A stretch of 64,000 bases of DNA from Tetrastigma voinierianum. Its lineage: Eukaryota > Streptophyta > Magnoliopsida > Vitales > Vitaceae. The stretch spans positions 1 to 64,000 of the forward strand of contig JAEQBH010006831.1 in NCBI GenBank assembly GCA_016808115.1, in the 5' to 3' direction. Position 1 is the stretch's first letter. Every line of letters begins with the position of its first letter. The position numbers and the translations under genes are program-made. Below are positions 1 to 11,984 of the stretch, in pieces. Below the pieces are notes generated by a model. It was not told the origin of the DNA and ran no database searches. It saw nothing but the letters and a program-made list of their open reading frames with translations.

Positions 1-1440
1 GTTCTTCTGCGTGTCACTAGGGAATCATTGCCCCTTGCTCTGATTTAGCATTCAAGACTGATTACCTCTTGTGTCCTCTAAATTTTCGATGAGGCACTAG
101 CATTCTTACGAAACATGTAGTGTATCGGACTTGAAGCTTCCGTGGATGATTCTCTATTCATGGAATTGTAATAGCCTTTTGTAATCCCCCATGAGCTGCC
201 TGACATTGTTGTTTCTTTCAAATGGTTGGGTTCCTCCTCGACCACGATATTCATTTATGCTTTCACCTCCTTGATGCTGCTGCTGGAACCTTGGTGGCTG
301 CTGATATCCTTGTTGAGGATATTGCTCTACCACTTTTGGCGTCCTTGTGCCCCTCGCGCGTATGAAGTCTCATGGTTCCTCGATCTTGGTTACCAGTGTG
401 TGGCTTGAGGTTAGGATTTGGCAAATGATAACTTCTTTGCTCATTCACGTGTAACCTCCTCGGCACCATAAGAATCTTCATACGTTGGCACGTCGTACTT
501 CTTCTCATAAGTTCTCTTTCCCACTTTGCTCCTATTTCATGAAGTGTGCATCTTCTCTCTCTTGTTTGTCCATCCTATGCATTATGGAATCTAACTTTGC
601 TTCCATGGCTGTCATCTTGCTCAGCTCCATGACCCCTTTTCCTCTGCTGCTTCCTCTTGAAAACTCAGATGGAGCTTTCATATTACATTTTGCCAAGTCT
701 TCTATCAGATCTCTCGCCTCTTCAACACTTTTTTGTTTGAATGCTCCATAACATGAAGCATCGATAATTCCCTTAGATGTATCATTTAGAGCATGATACA
801 CTATGTCCATCTGGGTCTTTAGATATATTCCATGCATTGGGCCTCTTGACATGCCTCTGCAGATCTTTCCCGAGCTACATATAGGCTCTCATCTTCCCTT
901 GTTGGAATACTATTATCTCTTCGTCTCTGAGTGAGAGATGGGAAAGAATGCGCAGTAGGCTTCTACCAACTCCTCCCAGTATCCACGAACCATAGTGTGG
1001 ATTCATGCCATGTGGCTGCTATGTCTCTCAAAGAAAATGGGAAGGGTGCAACTTTATCACCTCACGGTCTCACATAAATTTCAGCTTCCACTTTGTGATC
1101 GCCATTAATCTTCGGGTGCTCGTTTGGGTCTTGATTGGGATGACCGGTAAGCGATATTGCTGAACCATTGTAATTAAGGTTGGCTAGTTCAAAATTATTT
1201 GCATCCACGGTAAATTTGTGCGATTCACGAATATTCTTCTGAATAATAGGCCTCAATCCTCCATTGTGTCGAGTAATGGGGGGCCTTCTATCTCTATGTT
1301 GTCTTGTTCCTCTGTTTGGTCATGTCTCTCATGCCATAGCTCGTTCCTCTTTGTCTTTCTTAAGCTCACAGTGTTCTCTCCAATTGAGTGTCTGCTTTGG
1401 AGATCGGTCGAGAATCTGTTTCCTATGCATTAAAAGAGTT
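1..1440 (-). pseudogene. gag region of Athila-type Ty3/gypsy element A (partial, broken)
   Basis: Gag is the structural protein that packages retrotransposon RNA. Reading leftward, a segment beginning near 1256 holds RPIIQKNIRESHKF and TVDANNFELANLNY, which resembles the N-terminal part of Athila/Tat gag. The next block, near 1050-1000, reads PFPFSLRDIAATWHEST, the conserved gag core in which a Phe-Ser-Leu-Arg-Asp stretch precedes a Trp. A further open stretch at 852-532 contains YHALNDTSKGIIDASCYGAF and EEARDLIEDLAK, the family's C-terminal gag domain. Gln-rich sequence follows near 330-240. Several stops and frame changes separate these blocks, so no intact gag is encoded. The element continues past the left edge, where protease and pol would be expected. 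The order (LTR at 1658-4040, then primer site, then gag) fixes the minus orientation. The gag identity is well supported; the exact lineage less so. Confidence 0.8.
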
Positions 1441-1631
1441 TCTTGTGTCCAAACACACTCAGATTAATAGGGTTGATCAAGCTTAAACAATTATGTCAAC
1501 ATGGCTTGTTAAAAATTAGTGGTGATGTAATAACTGCTTGAAAAAGAAAACTATTTTGTTCTTTTCTTAAAAATGTCCAAATTAGTATTTCCTTCTTTGT
1601 CGGATATTGATCTAATTAATTCTTTCCAATC

Positions 1632-1649
1632 CACGAAACAGCGGCACCA
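1632..1649 (-). other. degenerate primer-binding site of element A
   Basis: Minus-strand sequence TGGTGCCGCTGTTTCGTGG lies eight bases after the LTR end. It resembles the TGGCGCCGTTGCCGGGG primer site used by Athila elements, with several transitions. Its position between LTR and gag supports the call. Confidence 0.6.
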
Positions 1650-3102
1650 TAAAAACTTGTTTGCCTTTTTCTATATAGACTAAACCCCTCAAATTAACAC
1701 AGCTATAAGAGCCTTACAATTCTCTTATACCCATGTCACTTTGGATAATTTGGCTGCTAAAATAATTTTCTCTTAATGTTCAGGATTAAAAATAAGGGTT
1801 CAGTCTATGACACTGCAAGTGCACAGGTCATACAAGTAGTAAATCTGAATGTAAGTCCAGGTATCATTCCCACAGAGATTGATAGCGAATTACAGTTCAA
1901 CTACCCCAACTACTAGAATTTCATACTATTTGGACTCAAAAATCATAGTGAATGTTTTATCAAAACGACAAAAATTAAAAATCCTATACTGTGGATATGT
2001 TCTAATTAAGCGAGAGCAAATTTAATGACTAAAATAAATTGTACATAAAGAATGGATTGAATCGAGTTTCTTGTGAGAAAGCAGCTATCAATGAGATACA
2101 ATGGAGCAGTCAATTCGACACTATATCAGTTACTTTGTTCTATGTATGGATCGATTTTTGTCCAAGATTTCCTGTAATTATTGGGGTGGATCTCTCAGTT
2201 TTCTTGATTTAATATCCTTGCTTCTCTCGAAGACAAAGATCCAAACAGTGCAAGTATTACATTTTCTTGCAAGATCTGGGTATTTTCTTTCTCAATATAC
2301 ACCATTTCCTATTGTGATGAGAACTTTTACTTTACCTCCTCGAGGATTTGGCTAAGTTTCTACTGCTTAATGGGTGGCTCAACCTCCCGAGATCTATGGG
2401 TTTATCCCTTTCCTTGATTAGATCTAAGCTAACACGGGGATTGGAGGCATTTTGTAGATTAAGGTGAACTCTCGATTATTAATATTGTTATCCCACCTCC
2501 AACTTCAATTATGGGCCGAATGGGGATTTATCAAAATGAACTCGAGCTCGGCCGATTAGATCAATGGTAGTCGAACATGCCGGAAAGAGATGCTCTCGAC
2601 TCCTCGGAATCTCAGTCTGCATGTCACATGGGGGCATCACGGATATCGAGAGTAAGATACATTCCCTCATTTGGTACTAGGTACTACTATTGAGACTTAT
2701 CCATTAAAAACGACACCGATTAAGTAAACTAAACCCAAATTAATTCTTAGTAAATTGTGAAGGCGTATTAAATGTAAATCAAATCCAGTAATTTTAGCAT
2801 CACGATTCTGTGCGAATCGATAAATGAGTCATAGATCTCGCCACACATTACTTGTAAGTACAATAAATACGAAAAGAAATGAATTTGGTAGTACAGATTT
2901 CATAAATTTTGACTGATATCTTGAAAAATATGAGAACTAACAATCCATTTCTGCTCGCCTGCACTTTAATTCCTTGATTGAAAACCATAAAATAAAACTA
3001 AAAAAATAAAAATCTACTCTAAAATATACACTGAGTTCCTCTTCTTTTCCCTTTACTGGGTAGTGAAGAAGGAGAAAACTACATTACTATTTGAAAGCTT
3101 TC

Positions 3103-3110
3103 TATTTATC
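3103..3110 (-). promoter_or_regulatory. TATA-like box in LTR A
   Basis: GATAAATAGAAAGC on the minus strand lies just downstream of the motif array. It aligns with TATAAATAGAAGCTCC at the same relative place in LTR B, so it is the probable core promoter of the element. One base of the TATA core differs. Confidence 0.5.
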
Positions 3111-3182
3111 TTGTAAAAGAATGCAGACCAGATCTCCCAAAATTTTCGGGTGAAATCGAAGAAAAGCCCGACTCAACTGTCC

Positions 3183-3870
3183 TATGTCGCGACCTCAAGT
3201 TGATGTATGACATAAACTTATCTTTATTGCTCATGATACGATGCGCGACCTCTTTGTTCAGTGTTCCTCAGTATTTATGTTTGCGACCTCGGACGTGTCG
3301 CGACATCATTATCTTCCTATTCTTCGGCGTTTGTCGCTGCGACATTAGTTTTAAGTTGCGTGATTTCTTTCTTCTCAACTATTTTCCAAGTCGTGACATC
3401 AAAGTGATGTCGCGACATCCTTTTCTTCTACTCAGCTCTTCTTTAGGTCGCGACCTGAATGAGTGGTCACGACATCATTTCTCTTGTCAAGAATTCAGTT
3501 CCTGTTTTCATGTCGAGACGATATAAATGCCGTGTTCCATTTAATACCAAATCAAACCGTTGACCACTGCCGATTCTCTGCGGGTGCTCATAACGAATGA
3601 CTCACGCCGTGACTGAGTGCATGTCGCAGCATATTTGCCTCTCACTGCTAAGTCTGTATATAATAATTGCCATAATTTCTTCATTTGCCTTTGCTAGTCT
3701 ATTCGTCACTGTCATGCCTCACTACCTAATCGACTCTTCTATTAAGTTTTACATTTCTTCTTGAAGCGAATTTGTTGATGTATGCGTGACTGGGATGGCA
3801 CAACGCGAGATTTTTGTCGCGACTTTCCAGTCGTCATCCTTCGTCATCCTAACTTTCCAGTCGTGACTTC
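3183..3870 (-). repeat. TGTCGCGACA motif array in the U3 of LTR A
   Basis: More than ten scattered copies of GTCGCGACAT-like 10-12-mers, many palindromic around TCGCGA and others with C-to-T or G-to-A changes, lie mainly at 3183-3510 with outliers near 3810-3870. They are separated by irregular spacers of about 15-50 bp. The same motif recurs at 20448-20690, 24831-25139 and 37370-37990. Confidence 0.8.
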
Positions 3871-4040
3871 AATTCTGTTGTAGGCTGATTTGTTTTTATT
3901 TTTGCTAAAATTTGAATTTCTGCTGTATTTTCCTGCAAAATGAAATTTGAGTCAATTATCCACTTTCTTCAAACAATTGTCATTTATCTCATAAAGTCGC
4001 AAAAATGGATTAAAAACCTAATGAGTTTTTAGACTCATCA

Positions 4041-4700
4041 GTGTCATTGGCATGACCGAGACACGAGTCCCCCCGTCACCCATGTTTCAAAGGCGGTTCG
4101 GACCTCCTTACGGATGATACGTGAGATCGGTCTGGACACCTTTCTCCTTTCAAGCATTTGAGCCTACTTATCTACATCCGCCACCACAACGTTATATGCC
4201 ACACGGAAACTCCGGAGGCCACATATGCAGTACCATCGCGATCTGAGCACACACCGCCTCCACCTAGGCCGGCCAGGCAGTTTACATAACTCGGGATGCC
4301 ACTGAGCTAAACATTTCAAATATTGGTTGAAGGTGGTTTGATCTTTCCACTACCACCTAGACCACCACCACAGCCTACCCCACCCGGATTCAGGACCAAT
4401 CTTCACTGTGCCTATCATTAGAGAGCGGGTCATGATACAGATAGTTATGCAGCATTGAGGCATGCTATTCAGGACTTGATTGATCAGGGTTTGGTTGATT
4501 TGGGATGCCACAGATAGCTACGAGACCCGGCTCCTCATGACACTAAAGTTGTACCTCCACCCCAGGTGGTAGCACACATTCGATTGAGTTTTTTGGAGAT
4601 GAGATATTCATGATGGGATAGGATAGAGAGGCTCCTCAGCCAATCACATTTGTATGCGAATTTCGAGCTTTAGTGGATACACCATAGTCCTTGGTCTCAG
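4041..4700 (+). pseudogene. Tat/Ogre gag, C-terminal remnant
   Basis: Proline-rich sequence near 4340-4390 (PLPPRPPPQPTPPGFR) is followed at about 4453-4506 by ALRHAIQDLIDQGLVDLG. That is the characteristic C-terminal gag segment of the Tat/Ogre family, lying just after a Cys/His cluster (CAYH...GHDT) that resembles a decayed zinc knuckle. In-frame stops interrupt it. The N-terminal gag is missing, cut by the LTR of element A. Confidence 0.7.
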
Positions 4701-5039
4701 GCCATTTAGATTGATTCGAGATGATGTTCCTCGACAACCATGATATTACCACTATGCACAACATGTTCCTCCATGGCACCCTTCATTCTATTCCTAGGAG
4801 TATGGGCGGTGCATAGAGATGTCAGTTATTCCCGAGGGAGTGGGAGGTAGCTCGACCCCACATTTGATAGACCTTTGTAGCATTGATGCTAGAGATGAGA
4901 TTCGGAGGGAAGATGATGAGATTTTTGCGCTGACTACGCATCACTCGACCGCATTTCCATTTAGACTTATTGGCCTCATCCGGCTACATAAAGACGCGTG
5001 ATCAGGCTCGAGTTAGATTAGAGTTGAAACTGCTACCAC

Positions 5040-5612
5040 CCCAAGGGGACTGATCCACTTTCTGACAGCGGATAGGGCTACATGCATAGTGTTTTCTGAC
5101 GATGATTTGCCACTTGAGAGATCAGACCATGTTTGTCTTTTGTTCATTGATGTTGCTTGTTCAAGTCGTAGGGTGTCGTCAGTCTCTTCGGACAACGACT
5201 CTGCCCATGCGTTGTCCGCGGTTGTGCCATTACTTTGGGATTTTCACCATCCGATTTTAGGCCATCCATACAGACCGTCAGAGCTTATGATGGGACTCAG
5301 AGGACAATTATGGGTACTCTTACTACACATGTCATGATTGGTCCAGTCAAATACTCCATACTCTTTCAAGTTTTGAGGATCCATTCATCCTTTAAGCTTT
5401 TGGGCCGCCCTTGGATTCATGAGGCAGGTGCTATACCATCTTCACTTCATCAGAAGGTGAAGTTCATACATGAGGGGTGCATTATAACAATACAGTCTGA
5501 CAAAGATGTTGTTACCTCTTTTGAGCTAGTGTTACAAATCAGTCACAATGAGAACAACTTGCACTTGGCCCGGGTTTGTTTTGAGTCCCGGGTTGTCGAG
5601 TTTAGAGGATGA
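5040..5612 (+). pseudogene. retroviral-type aspartic protease domain of the Tat/Ogre element
   Basis: This domain would cleave the gag-pol polyprotein. An open frame at 5235-5612 encodes VRAYDGTQRTIMGTLTTHV, then PVKYSILFQVL and GRPWIHEAGAIPSSLHQ. The last is the conserved C-terminal flap and 'LGRPWIH' region of these proteases. The start of the domain lies in other frames upstream: 5089-5235 carries a Leu/Asp-rich stretch where the catalytic Asp would be expected, but I do not see a clean D-S/T-G triad. Frameshifts near 5235 and a stop at 5612 make it non-functional. Confidence 0.75.
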
Positions 5613-6900
5613 CAATAGAGACATAGTGCTATATCTTTTGATCGGCATGTGACACTTTGGTGCTTAGCATGGCCAAGCATGTCTTATATGCACAGTTTGG
5701 GATTAGTGCATGCTTGACAAGGGCGTAGCGAGTTTGCTATTCTGATTGATCGACATGCCATATGGATTAGGTTCCTCCTTACGGGGATGATGCACGACAC
5801 ACATGGCGTCTTTGCTCAGAGATAGGTAAGGCTTCGGCTTAATGCGGGGTTCCATTCGATTACCCTTTGCCCATACACTTTTTCGGTTAGGCGACTATTT
5901 CTGGGAGGATCGAGCATGCACCCACATAGAAGGAGTTGACCATGTTTAGAAGATGGCTGGGTGAGGGCGTGGCAGGCTTTAAAGGCAGATGTGTTTGAGT
6001 TACAAGACCAGAGCCTCGAGGCCATGATAGTTACCCCATCATCGGTTCGAGCGGTGTGTTTTCCATGTGCTTTCTTGAGAGGTCCACGACTATGATCTAC
6101 CTATGGATTTGGGGATGATATTGATGGAGTGACTCTTCTGATATTTACATGGGCCAGAATTGGACATGATGGAAACGGCCGTATCCTTGAGCCACGACCC
6201 CGTGGGCCCTGGATTACTTTTGACATGTTTGGGTTCTATGATTAATACGATAATGTGACACTTTGTAGCGCTTGCAGCGTATGATGGACATGATCGACGC
6301 GGCGTATTTGGATACTTCCTCACTAAGCCGTCAAGCTTTTGATGTGTTTTGGGTTCCCCGTAGCGAGTTTGATGGTGATGGACTTGTTGCTACTGATATT
6401 ACTCATGATATTGTTTACGCATTGAGGCGTCCGACTCTGTGGTCCCACCTCTTTCTTTTGACACTATGTCTGGGTTTGTCACCCGCTTTGATGACATTTC
6501 TGATGGTAATAATGACATGAGTATTTTCGAGTATTTGCTTGTGTCACATCATTTTCCTTTGATTGCACCACCAGTACCCATAGCACATGTATGCGATGTT
6601 GATGATGTAGGAGACACAGATGACCCACTAGGTGGTAAGTCAGAGTCTAATTCTGATACAAAGGACAGGAAAGTTACACCGTTTAAGTAGCTCACGAGTT
6701 GATAGATTTTGTTATGCCGAATCGGCCCGAAGGAGATTAGGATTGGCTCTTCCTTATCTCTGATGAGAGAGATGGATTGATTGACCTACTCGAGGTCATA
6801 CTTGGATCATATTTTTCTGTGGTCGTATGAGGACATGCGGTGACCCCGCTATAGTTCAACATCACACATGCATTACGCTCGTGCTGGGCCGAGTTAAGCG
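5613..6900 (+). pseudogene. linker between protease and RT of the Tat/Ogre element (decayed)
   Basis: Several frames hold pieces resembling the spacer that Tat/Ogre polyproteins carry between protease and RT. An acidic segment at 6439-6690 reads SFDTMSGFVTRFDDISDG followed by MSIFEYLLVSHH. An aromatic and Arg-rich piece lies near 5810-5900. Frameshifts and stops are frequent. No catalytic domain is expected here. Confidence 0.55.
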
Positions 6901-7640
6901 AGAAATTGAAATTCAGCCTCGATGGAGTTTGTAGGTTAAGGAGGAGATTCAGAAGCAACTCAGTGTTGGCTTCTTGTCAGTAGTTGAGTATCCTGAGTGG
7001 TTGGCTAATGTCGTCCCTATTCCCAAAAAGGATGGCAAAGTTAGAGTTTGTGTTGACTTTCAAGATTTGAATAAGGCCAGCCCTAAGGATGATTTTCCCC
7101 TCCCACACATCAATATGTTAGTTAATAGCACTGCAGGGCACCCTATGTTGTCCTTCATGGATGGGTTTTCCGGGTATAATCAGATTTTGATGGCTCCAGA
7201 GGATATGGAGAAGACTTCTTTCATTACTAAGTGGGGTACTTACTACTATCGGGTCATGCCATTTGGGTTGAAGAATGCAGGAGCCACTTATCAGAGAGCT
7301 GCTACTACTTTATTCCATGATATGATGCATAGAGATGTTGAGGTATATGTGGATGACATGATAGTAAAGTCCCGAGATAGGGCGAATCCTTAGCGACATT
7401 ATAGAGAGATTCTTTGAGAGGATCAGAAGCCGGTTCGGATTGAGATTGAATCGAAGTGCACCTTTGGGGTAACTTACGAAGTCATGGTCACATTGTTAGT
7501 GAGCGCGGTATGGGAGATTGATCGAGAGAAGATCAAGGCCATGCCCGACATGCCCGCTCCGAGGAATGAAAGAGATTAGGCTTTTTTAGGAAGACTATAA
7601 TACATCGATCGTTTCATTGCTGAACTAACGAGACATATCA
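6900..7640 (+). pseudogene. reverse transcriptase domain of the Tat/Ogre element
   Basis: An uninterrupted 139-codon frame at 6974-7393 is the best-preserved coding stretch in the window. It starts SVVEYPEWLANVVPIPKKDG and continues with VCVDFQDLNKASPKDDFPLP (the palm Asp region), FMDGFSGYNQILMAPED, TSFITKWGTYYYRVMPFGLK and the catalytic box YVDDMIVKSRD near the end. The YVDD box and the block order identify a Ty3/gypsy RT of Tat/Ogre type. Fingers residues lie upstream in other frames (near 6900-6974), and thumb and connection sequence (about 7400-7640) is frame-shifted. A TAG at 7391-7393 ends the frame shortly after the active site. Confidence 0.92.
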
Positions 7641-7649
7641 GAGCCTATC

Positions 7650-8170
7650 TTTCGTCTTGAAGGGGAAGAACCAGCCTATCTGGTTTGGGACAATGATTGT
7701 CAATGTGCTTTTGAGAGGTAGGGAATGTTTACTTTCCCCGGTTTCAGTGTCCTCCCTGGGCGACGTACTTATATTATTTTTAGGTTTCGGACATAGCTTT
7801 GGGATGCATGTTGGCTGGCTGATGATTGAAAGGAGCGAGCCATTTATTATCTGAGTAAGAGGATGCTGGAATACGAGTGCAAATACATTATGATCGAGCG
7901 CCTCTGTTTAGCGTTAGTTTAGGCTACCAGGAGACTTAGTCACTATGTGACAAAGTATTCCATACATTTAGTCGCTCGATTGGATCCATTAAGATATTTG
8001 TTCGACCGACACATTACATTTGGTAGGCTCATAAGAGATGGTTGGTTTCTATTGTGAGTTTGATATTCGAGTATATGACCACGAAATCGGTAAAGGGAAG
8101 CATTGTTGCAGATCATTTGGCTTCTTTGCCAGTATCCGATGACAGACCAATTGACGATGATTTCCATGAT
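7650..8170 (+). pseudogene. RNase H domain of the Tat/Ogre element
   Basis: This domain degrades the RNA strand of the RNA:DNA hybrid. In one frame, 7843-7908 reads IYYLSKRMLEYECKYIMIER, the signature segment of gypsy RNase H in which the Glu precedes a helix. Further on, LSHYVTKYSIHLVARLDPLR and YLFDRHITFGRL follow the family order. The first catalytic Asp region (about 7700-7800) is scrambled by frame changes. A conserved Trp-Ala codon pair is interrupted by a stop near 7920. Confidence 0.75.
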
Positions 8171-8740
8171 GGCCGATTTGTTTCAATGACCCGGCATTAT
8201 AGAATGGCAATTGTATGATGGTCGCCTTGATCGATCGAGAGTTTGGTATTAGTATCTTATTGATATCACCACGGGGTGATCACATTCCCGAATCGATTCG
8301 ATTAGTATTTTCGATCATCAGGTTGACGAATAATACTATAGTTAGTATGAGGCTTGCATTACGAGGGCTGAAGACCCCTTGTTTGGATCTTGGCATTGGA
8401 AGCAGTTGGAGATCCATAGGGATTCCAACTTAGTTGCCTCTTGAGACCGGGTATCTGGAGGACTCGAGATGAGAAGCTAAAGCCCTACCATTCTTACTTA
8501 GACCTACTGGTTGCTAGATTTGATGAGTTGAGATATATACAGCTGCCTATGGTAGAGAATCAGTTTGCTGATGTGTTAGCCACCTTAGATTCTGTGGTTG
8601 AGATTCCTGCGGGAGTGATTATGCGACCACTGCTGATTGAAACCAGTTCCGTACCCGCTTGTTGTTTGATTGAGATATTAAGAATCAGGATGAGCTACCA
8701 TGGTATCATGATATTTATGGGGTTTCTATCGTAGCGCTTT
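8171..8740 (+). pseudogene. second (archaeal-type) RNase H domain of the Tat/Ogre element
   Basis: Tat/Ogre elements carry an additional RNase H between the first RNase H and integrase. At 8215-8433 one frame reads ISILLISPRGDHIPESIRL, then TNNTIVSMRLALRGLKT. These match the family's GIGVLL..P.G and A.NN..EYEA..LGL blocks, but the usual Glu-Tyr-Glu-Ala is lost to mutation. At 8441-8734 another frame gives WRTRDEKLKPYHSYLDLL, FDELRYIQLPMVENQFADVL and IPAGVIMRPLLIE. The family's Ala-Asp-Ala-Leu-Ala motif appears as ADVLATL. At least one frame change separates the two halves. Confidence 0.75.
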
Positions 8741-9990
8741 ACTAAAGAGCGGCCACGAGGATAGGAAGGTGAGACGGTTGGCCACAGTTTGTTATTTATG
8801 GGGATGCCCTTTATGGAGATCACCCAGATGGCCTATTATTATGCGGACCGCGCCTCACCTTAAATCAAGTGATGAAAGAGGTTTATGCGAGATCACGTGG
8901 CCCACACATGGGAGGCCACATGCTGTCACAATAGATCTGGCGAGGACTAGTTACATTTGATTGATATGGAGGCAGTTGTTGCGGTTGTACGAGAGATGTC
9001 GGAGTGTCAAATGCAGGAGACTTGATACCGCGTGCCACATACGAGTTGCATGCACTTACATCCCCTTGGCCGTTTTCAGTATGGGGTATTGATATTATTG
9101 GGAAGATCTCACCCAAGTCTTTTAGTGGGCATGAGTACATCCTGGTGGCTATTGATTATTTCACTAAGTGGGTGGAAGCTACGCTATCTTTGGATTGTGA
9201 CGGCGAGTGTACAATTCATCATATCGCACATTATCTCTGCAGATATGGGGTCCCTCATGATTGATCTCAAATGAGGCGCGACCCGAGCGAGTGGATACAC
9301 TGGTCCCGAGTATGGTATTCGACATCATCGATCATCTGCATATAGGCCACAGACTAATGGGGCAGTTGAGGCCGCAAATAAGAATATCAAGAGGATTTTG
9401 AGAAATATGGTTGAGACTTCTAAGGATTGGTCAGAGAATCTCCCTTTCGCATTGTGGGCTTATCGTACATCTTTTCGTACCTCAACTGGGGCTACACCTT
9501 ACTCTTTGGTATATGGTATGGGCTGATCTTTTTGTTGAAGTGAATGGGATCCTTGAGAGTAGCATTAGAGTATCAAATATCTGAGACTAAGTGTGCTCAG
9601 TCCTGTTATGATCAGCTCAGCCTTTTGGATGAGAGGAGATTGAGGGCAGCAGATCATGTTCAAGCCTATCAGAGGAAAATGACTCGTGCATTTAGAAAAA
9701 GGGTCAAGCCTAGGAAGTTTCAAAAAGGCGACCTAGTCTTAAAGGTCCTCAGGGATTGATCAACGACCCTAGAGGTAAGTTTGGGCAATTGGGCGGGCCT
9801 TATAATCATCCAGATCTGACTCCGAGAGGAGCAGCCTGGTTGACAGATTTGGATGTCGAGTTCACGGAGCGGTGATAATGGACATTAAAGAAATTTTATA
9901 CGTGAGATCATGGTGGAAGAATGGGTGGCCATGTCGCTTTGGTATACATATTCCTTGTGCACACCCATACATTGATATGTCCTATTGTTA
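8741..9990 (+). pseudogene. integrase of the Tat/Ogre element
   Basis: The enzyme would insert the DNA copy into the genome. Pieces of the HHCC zinc domain lie near 8760-9010, with RDHVAHTWEATC and MSECQM in different frames. The catalytic core begins at 9004-9264 with SPWPFSVWGIDIIGKISP (first Asp of the DDE triad) and VAIDYFTKWVEA. The second Asp region after YGVPHD at ~9260 is disrupted. The core resumes at about 9337-9500 with YRPQTNGAVEAANKNIKRI (carrying the catalytic Glu) and LPFALWAYRTSFRTSTGATP. The C-terminal part at 9544-9759 ends QKGDLVLKVLRD. Frame changes occur near 9265, 9520 and 9760. Confidence 0.88.
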
Positions 9991-10420
9991 GCCCTTTGAG
10001 CCTCTGCGATTTATTATGGCCTATTCTTTCATTCAACCTTGCATCTTTTCCGACTGGAGTTAGGGGCGCCTTGTGCGCTTTTATTTATTAATTGGATACG
10101 TGAGCATTATGAGCATTGTGTCATTCTTCGTTTGTTCTTTCGCATCATTGCATGTTTCTTTTCTTCTCCATTTTCATCTTCTGCAAATGCGCCTTTGAGT
10201 CTAGTTTCAATCATCTCTATTCGTTTCACTTTTATCTCCTTTTGTATAGATGGCGTGCTCTCATCCCGAGCTACGATCGAGGTTTATCACCCTTAGATTC
10301 GCCTATAGGTTTTGATCTGGGATTCTTAGATTGAGGGCACCATTTGGGATTGGAGGTTTGAGGTTCTTTTGGTTGGATTGTGTTAGTATGGCATTCGACC
10401 TACTTTGGTGGTTCGGTGCC

Positions 10421-10467
10421 AAAAAAAAAAAAAAAGCAACAAAAACAAAAAAAAAAACAAAAAAAAT
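10421..10467 (+). repeat. A-rich low-complexity tract
   Basis: Fifteen consecutive A bases are followed by A-rich runs interrupted by single C or G, within the Ogre untranslated region. It could be an internal A-rich tract or the scar of a retroposed tail; no target duplication was seen. Confidence 0.7.
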
Positions 10468-11984
10468 TTGTTTGTTTGGTATTCTTTAATATACTTGGGG
10501 TCATCAAAGGTCATTTGGGTTCGAGAGATTTATTATTCCTCTAAAAGTTGGGTGAGAGCATTGTACAATCTTTCTCCATGGATCTGGGTAACACATTAGG
10601 AATGAGGTTTGAATTGTATAGGTCCATGGGTCATTACCTGCATCACCACTCCCATCTTATAGTGACTTGCTTTGACTTGGCGTTCCTGGGATGAGTTGTT
10701 CGTCATTGTCACACATTGCCACATTTGTATCCCAGCTTGTTTCTTCCTTTTTTTTTTTTTGCTTTATCCATTCATCATTTTTCTTATCCCTTTCAGTCTT
10801 CTTCTACTCTTATTGATCGTCGTCTCGCTTCTTAAGCGACGTGTCCTTTGGTGCACTTCACTTGTCATTTGACATTGTTCATTTGGACGTTAGGTTGAGT
10901 CACCTTGCTCACATGATTCTTTGATATTTGGCGTGTCTGAGGGTTTAGCGGTGTTTATTGGGTATTTGGCCTTTGTTTCCCATCATGTCATTCACCTTTC
11001 ACCCTTGGCCTACATTACGGTTAGTCATAAGACCGCCCTGAGACCATGAGATCTCGTGTTTGCTTCGAAGCATTTTATATGGACAGGTTCTGTCTACTGA
11101 TTGAGTACGGGATGTCGACAAGTCTCTGTTCTTGGGGAGTATCGAGGGTCACATATTGCTTCTCCATTCGGTTTGGTTGCATCGATACGAGATGATCTGA
11201 AGAGGTAGGACTTGTGGGAGGGAGGGAGGAGGAGGGGAGGAAGGAAGTAGCCCGGCTAAGCTTGATCTTTGACACGTTCACCTTTGGGGCATACCCCCAT
11301 CATGTTGGCATTGGCTCGTGCGCATGTACAGCAGCCCATTTCGCCTAGAATATTTTGGCATCAAAGTTTGAGTATGCTCACATGCGGTGGGTTTCTTCAT
11401 ACGACAAGTGCTTCTAAGGGCTAGCCTAGGTCCAGATTCACGCATATTCGTCGACTCGGTAGGGTCTTGCTTGGCCCCTCCCCATATGTTGTCATATACG
11501 CTTGTTCGAGACGTTGGGTCTTGAAATTTATTTCATAGTTTTTCCTTCGAGGCACTTGCATATCAGATGTACTGCTGGGACATACCCTTATCAGTTTTAT
11601 GGAATAAAATGGATGATTTTTCATGAATGAATGATTGTGATATTTTCAGCTCTCTAACTTTGACCACATATGCAGTTATGGGATTTTGGCATGGAGTTGA
11701 TACCCTAGACTGGGGCATAACCCCTTTCTTTCACCCTTGGTCACATTTGTGAGATTGTCCTACAGGGGCATACCCCTTTATTTCCGTCTTGTTATTAAGT
11801 TCTTGGTTTCTCGCTTATCATTTGTGGCATTTTCTGTTGTCATACTAGGGCATCCCCCCTTCTTTTGTCATGATTGTGTTTGATTTCTGGCTTATTCGAG
11901 TCATTTGTTGGCAGACCCTGGACGTCATACTAGGGCCTACCCCTTTTCCCTGAGTTTGTTTACTTCATTTTAGCTTGTTTCGGG

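Larger units (their letters stand above)
1658..4040 (-). repeat. 5' LTR of element A (Athila type)
   Basis: On the minus strand the LTR opens with TGATGAGTCTAAAAACTC at 4040 and closes with CA at 1658, a length of about 2.38 kb. It contains a U3 array of TGTCGCGACA-type motifs (3183-3870) and a TATA-like box near 3106. Near 1870-1810 it has a segment, GTATGACCTGTGCACTTGC, whose counterpart lies close to the end of the element B LTR. The opening and order of parts match the element B LTR (24680-26700), so A and B belong to the same or sister families. The other LTR of A lies outside the window. Confidence 0.75.
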
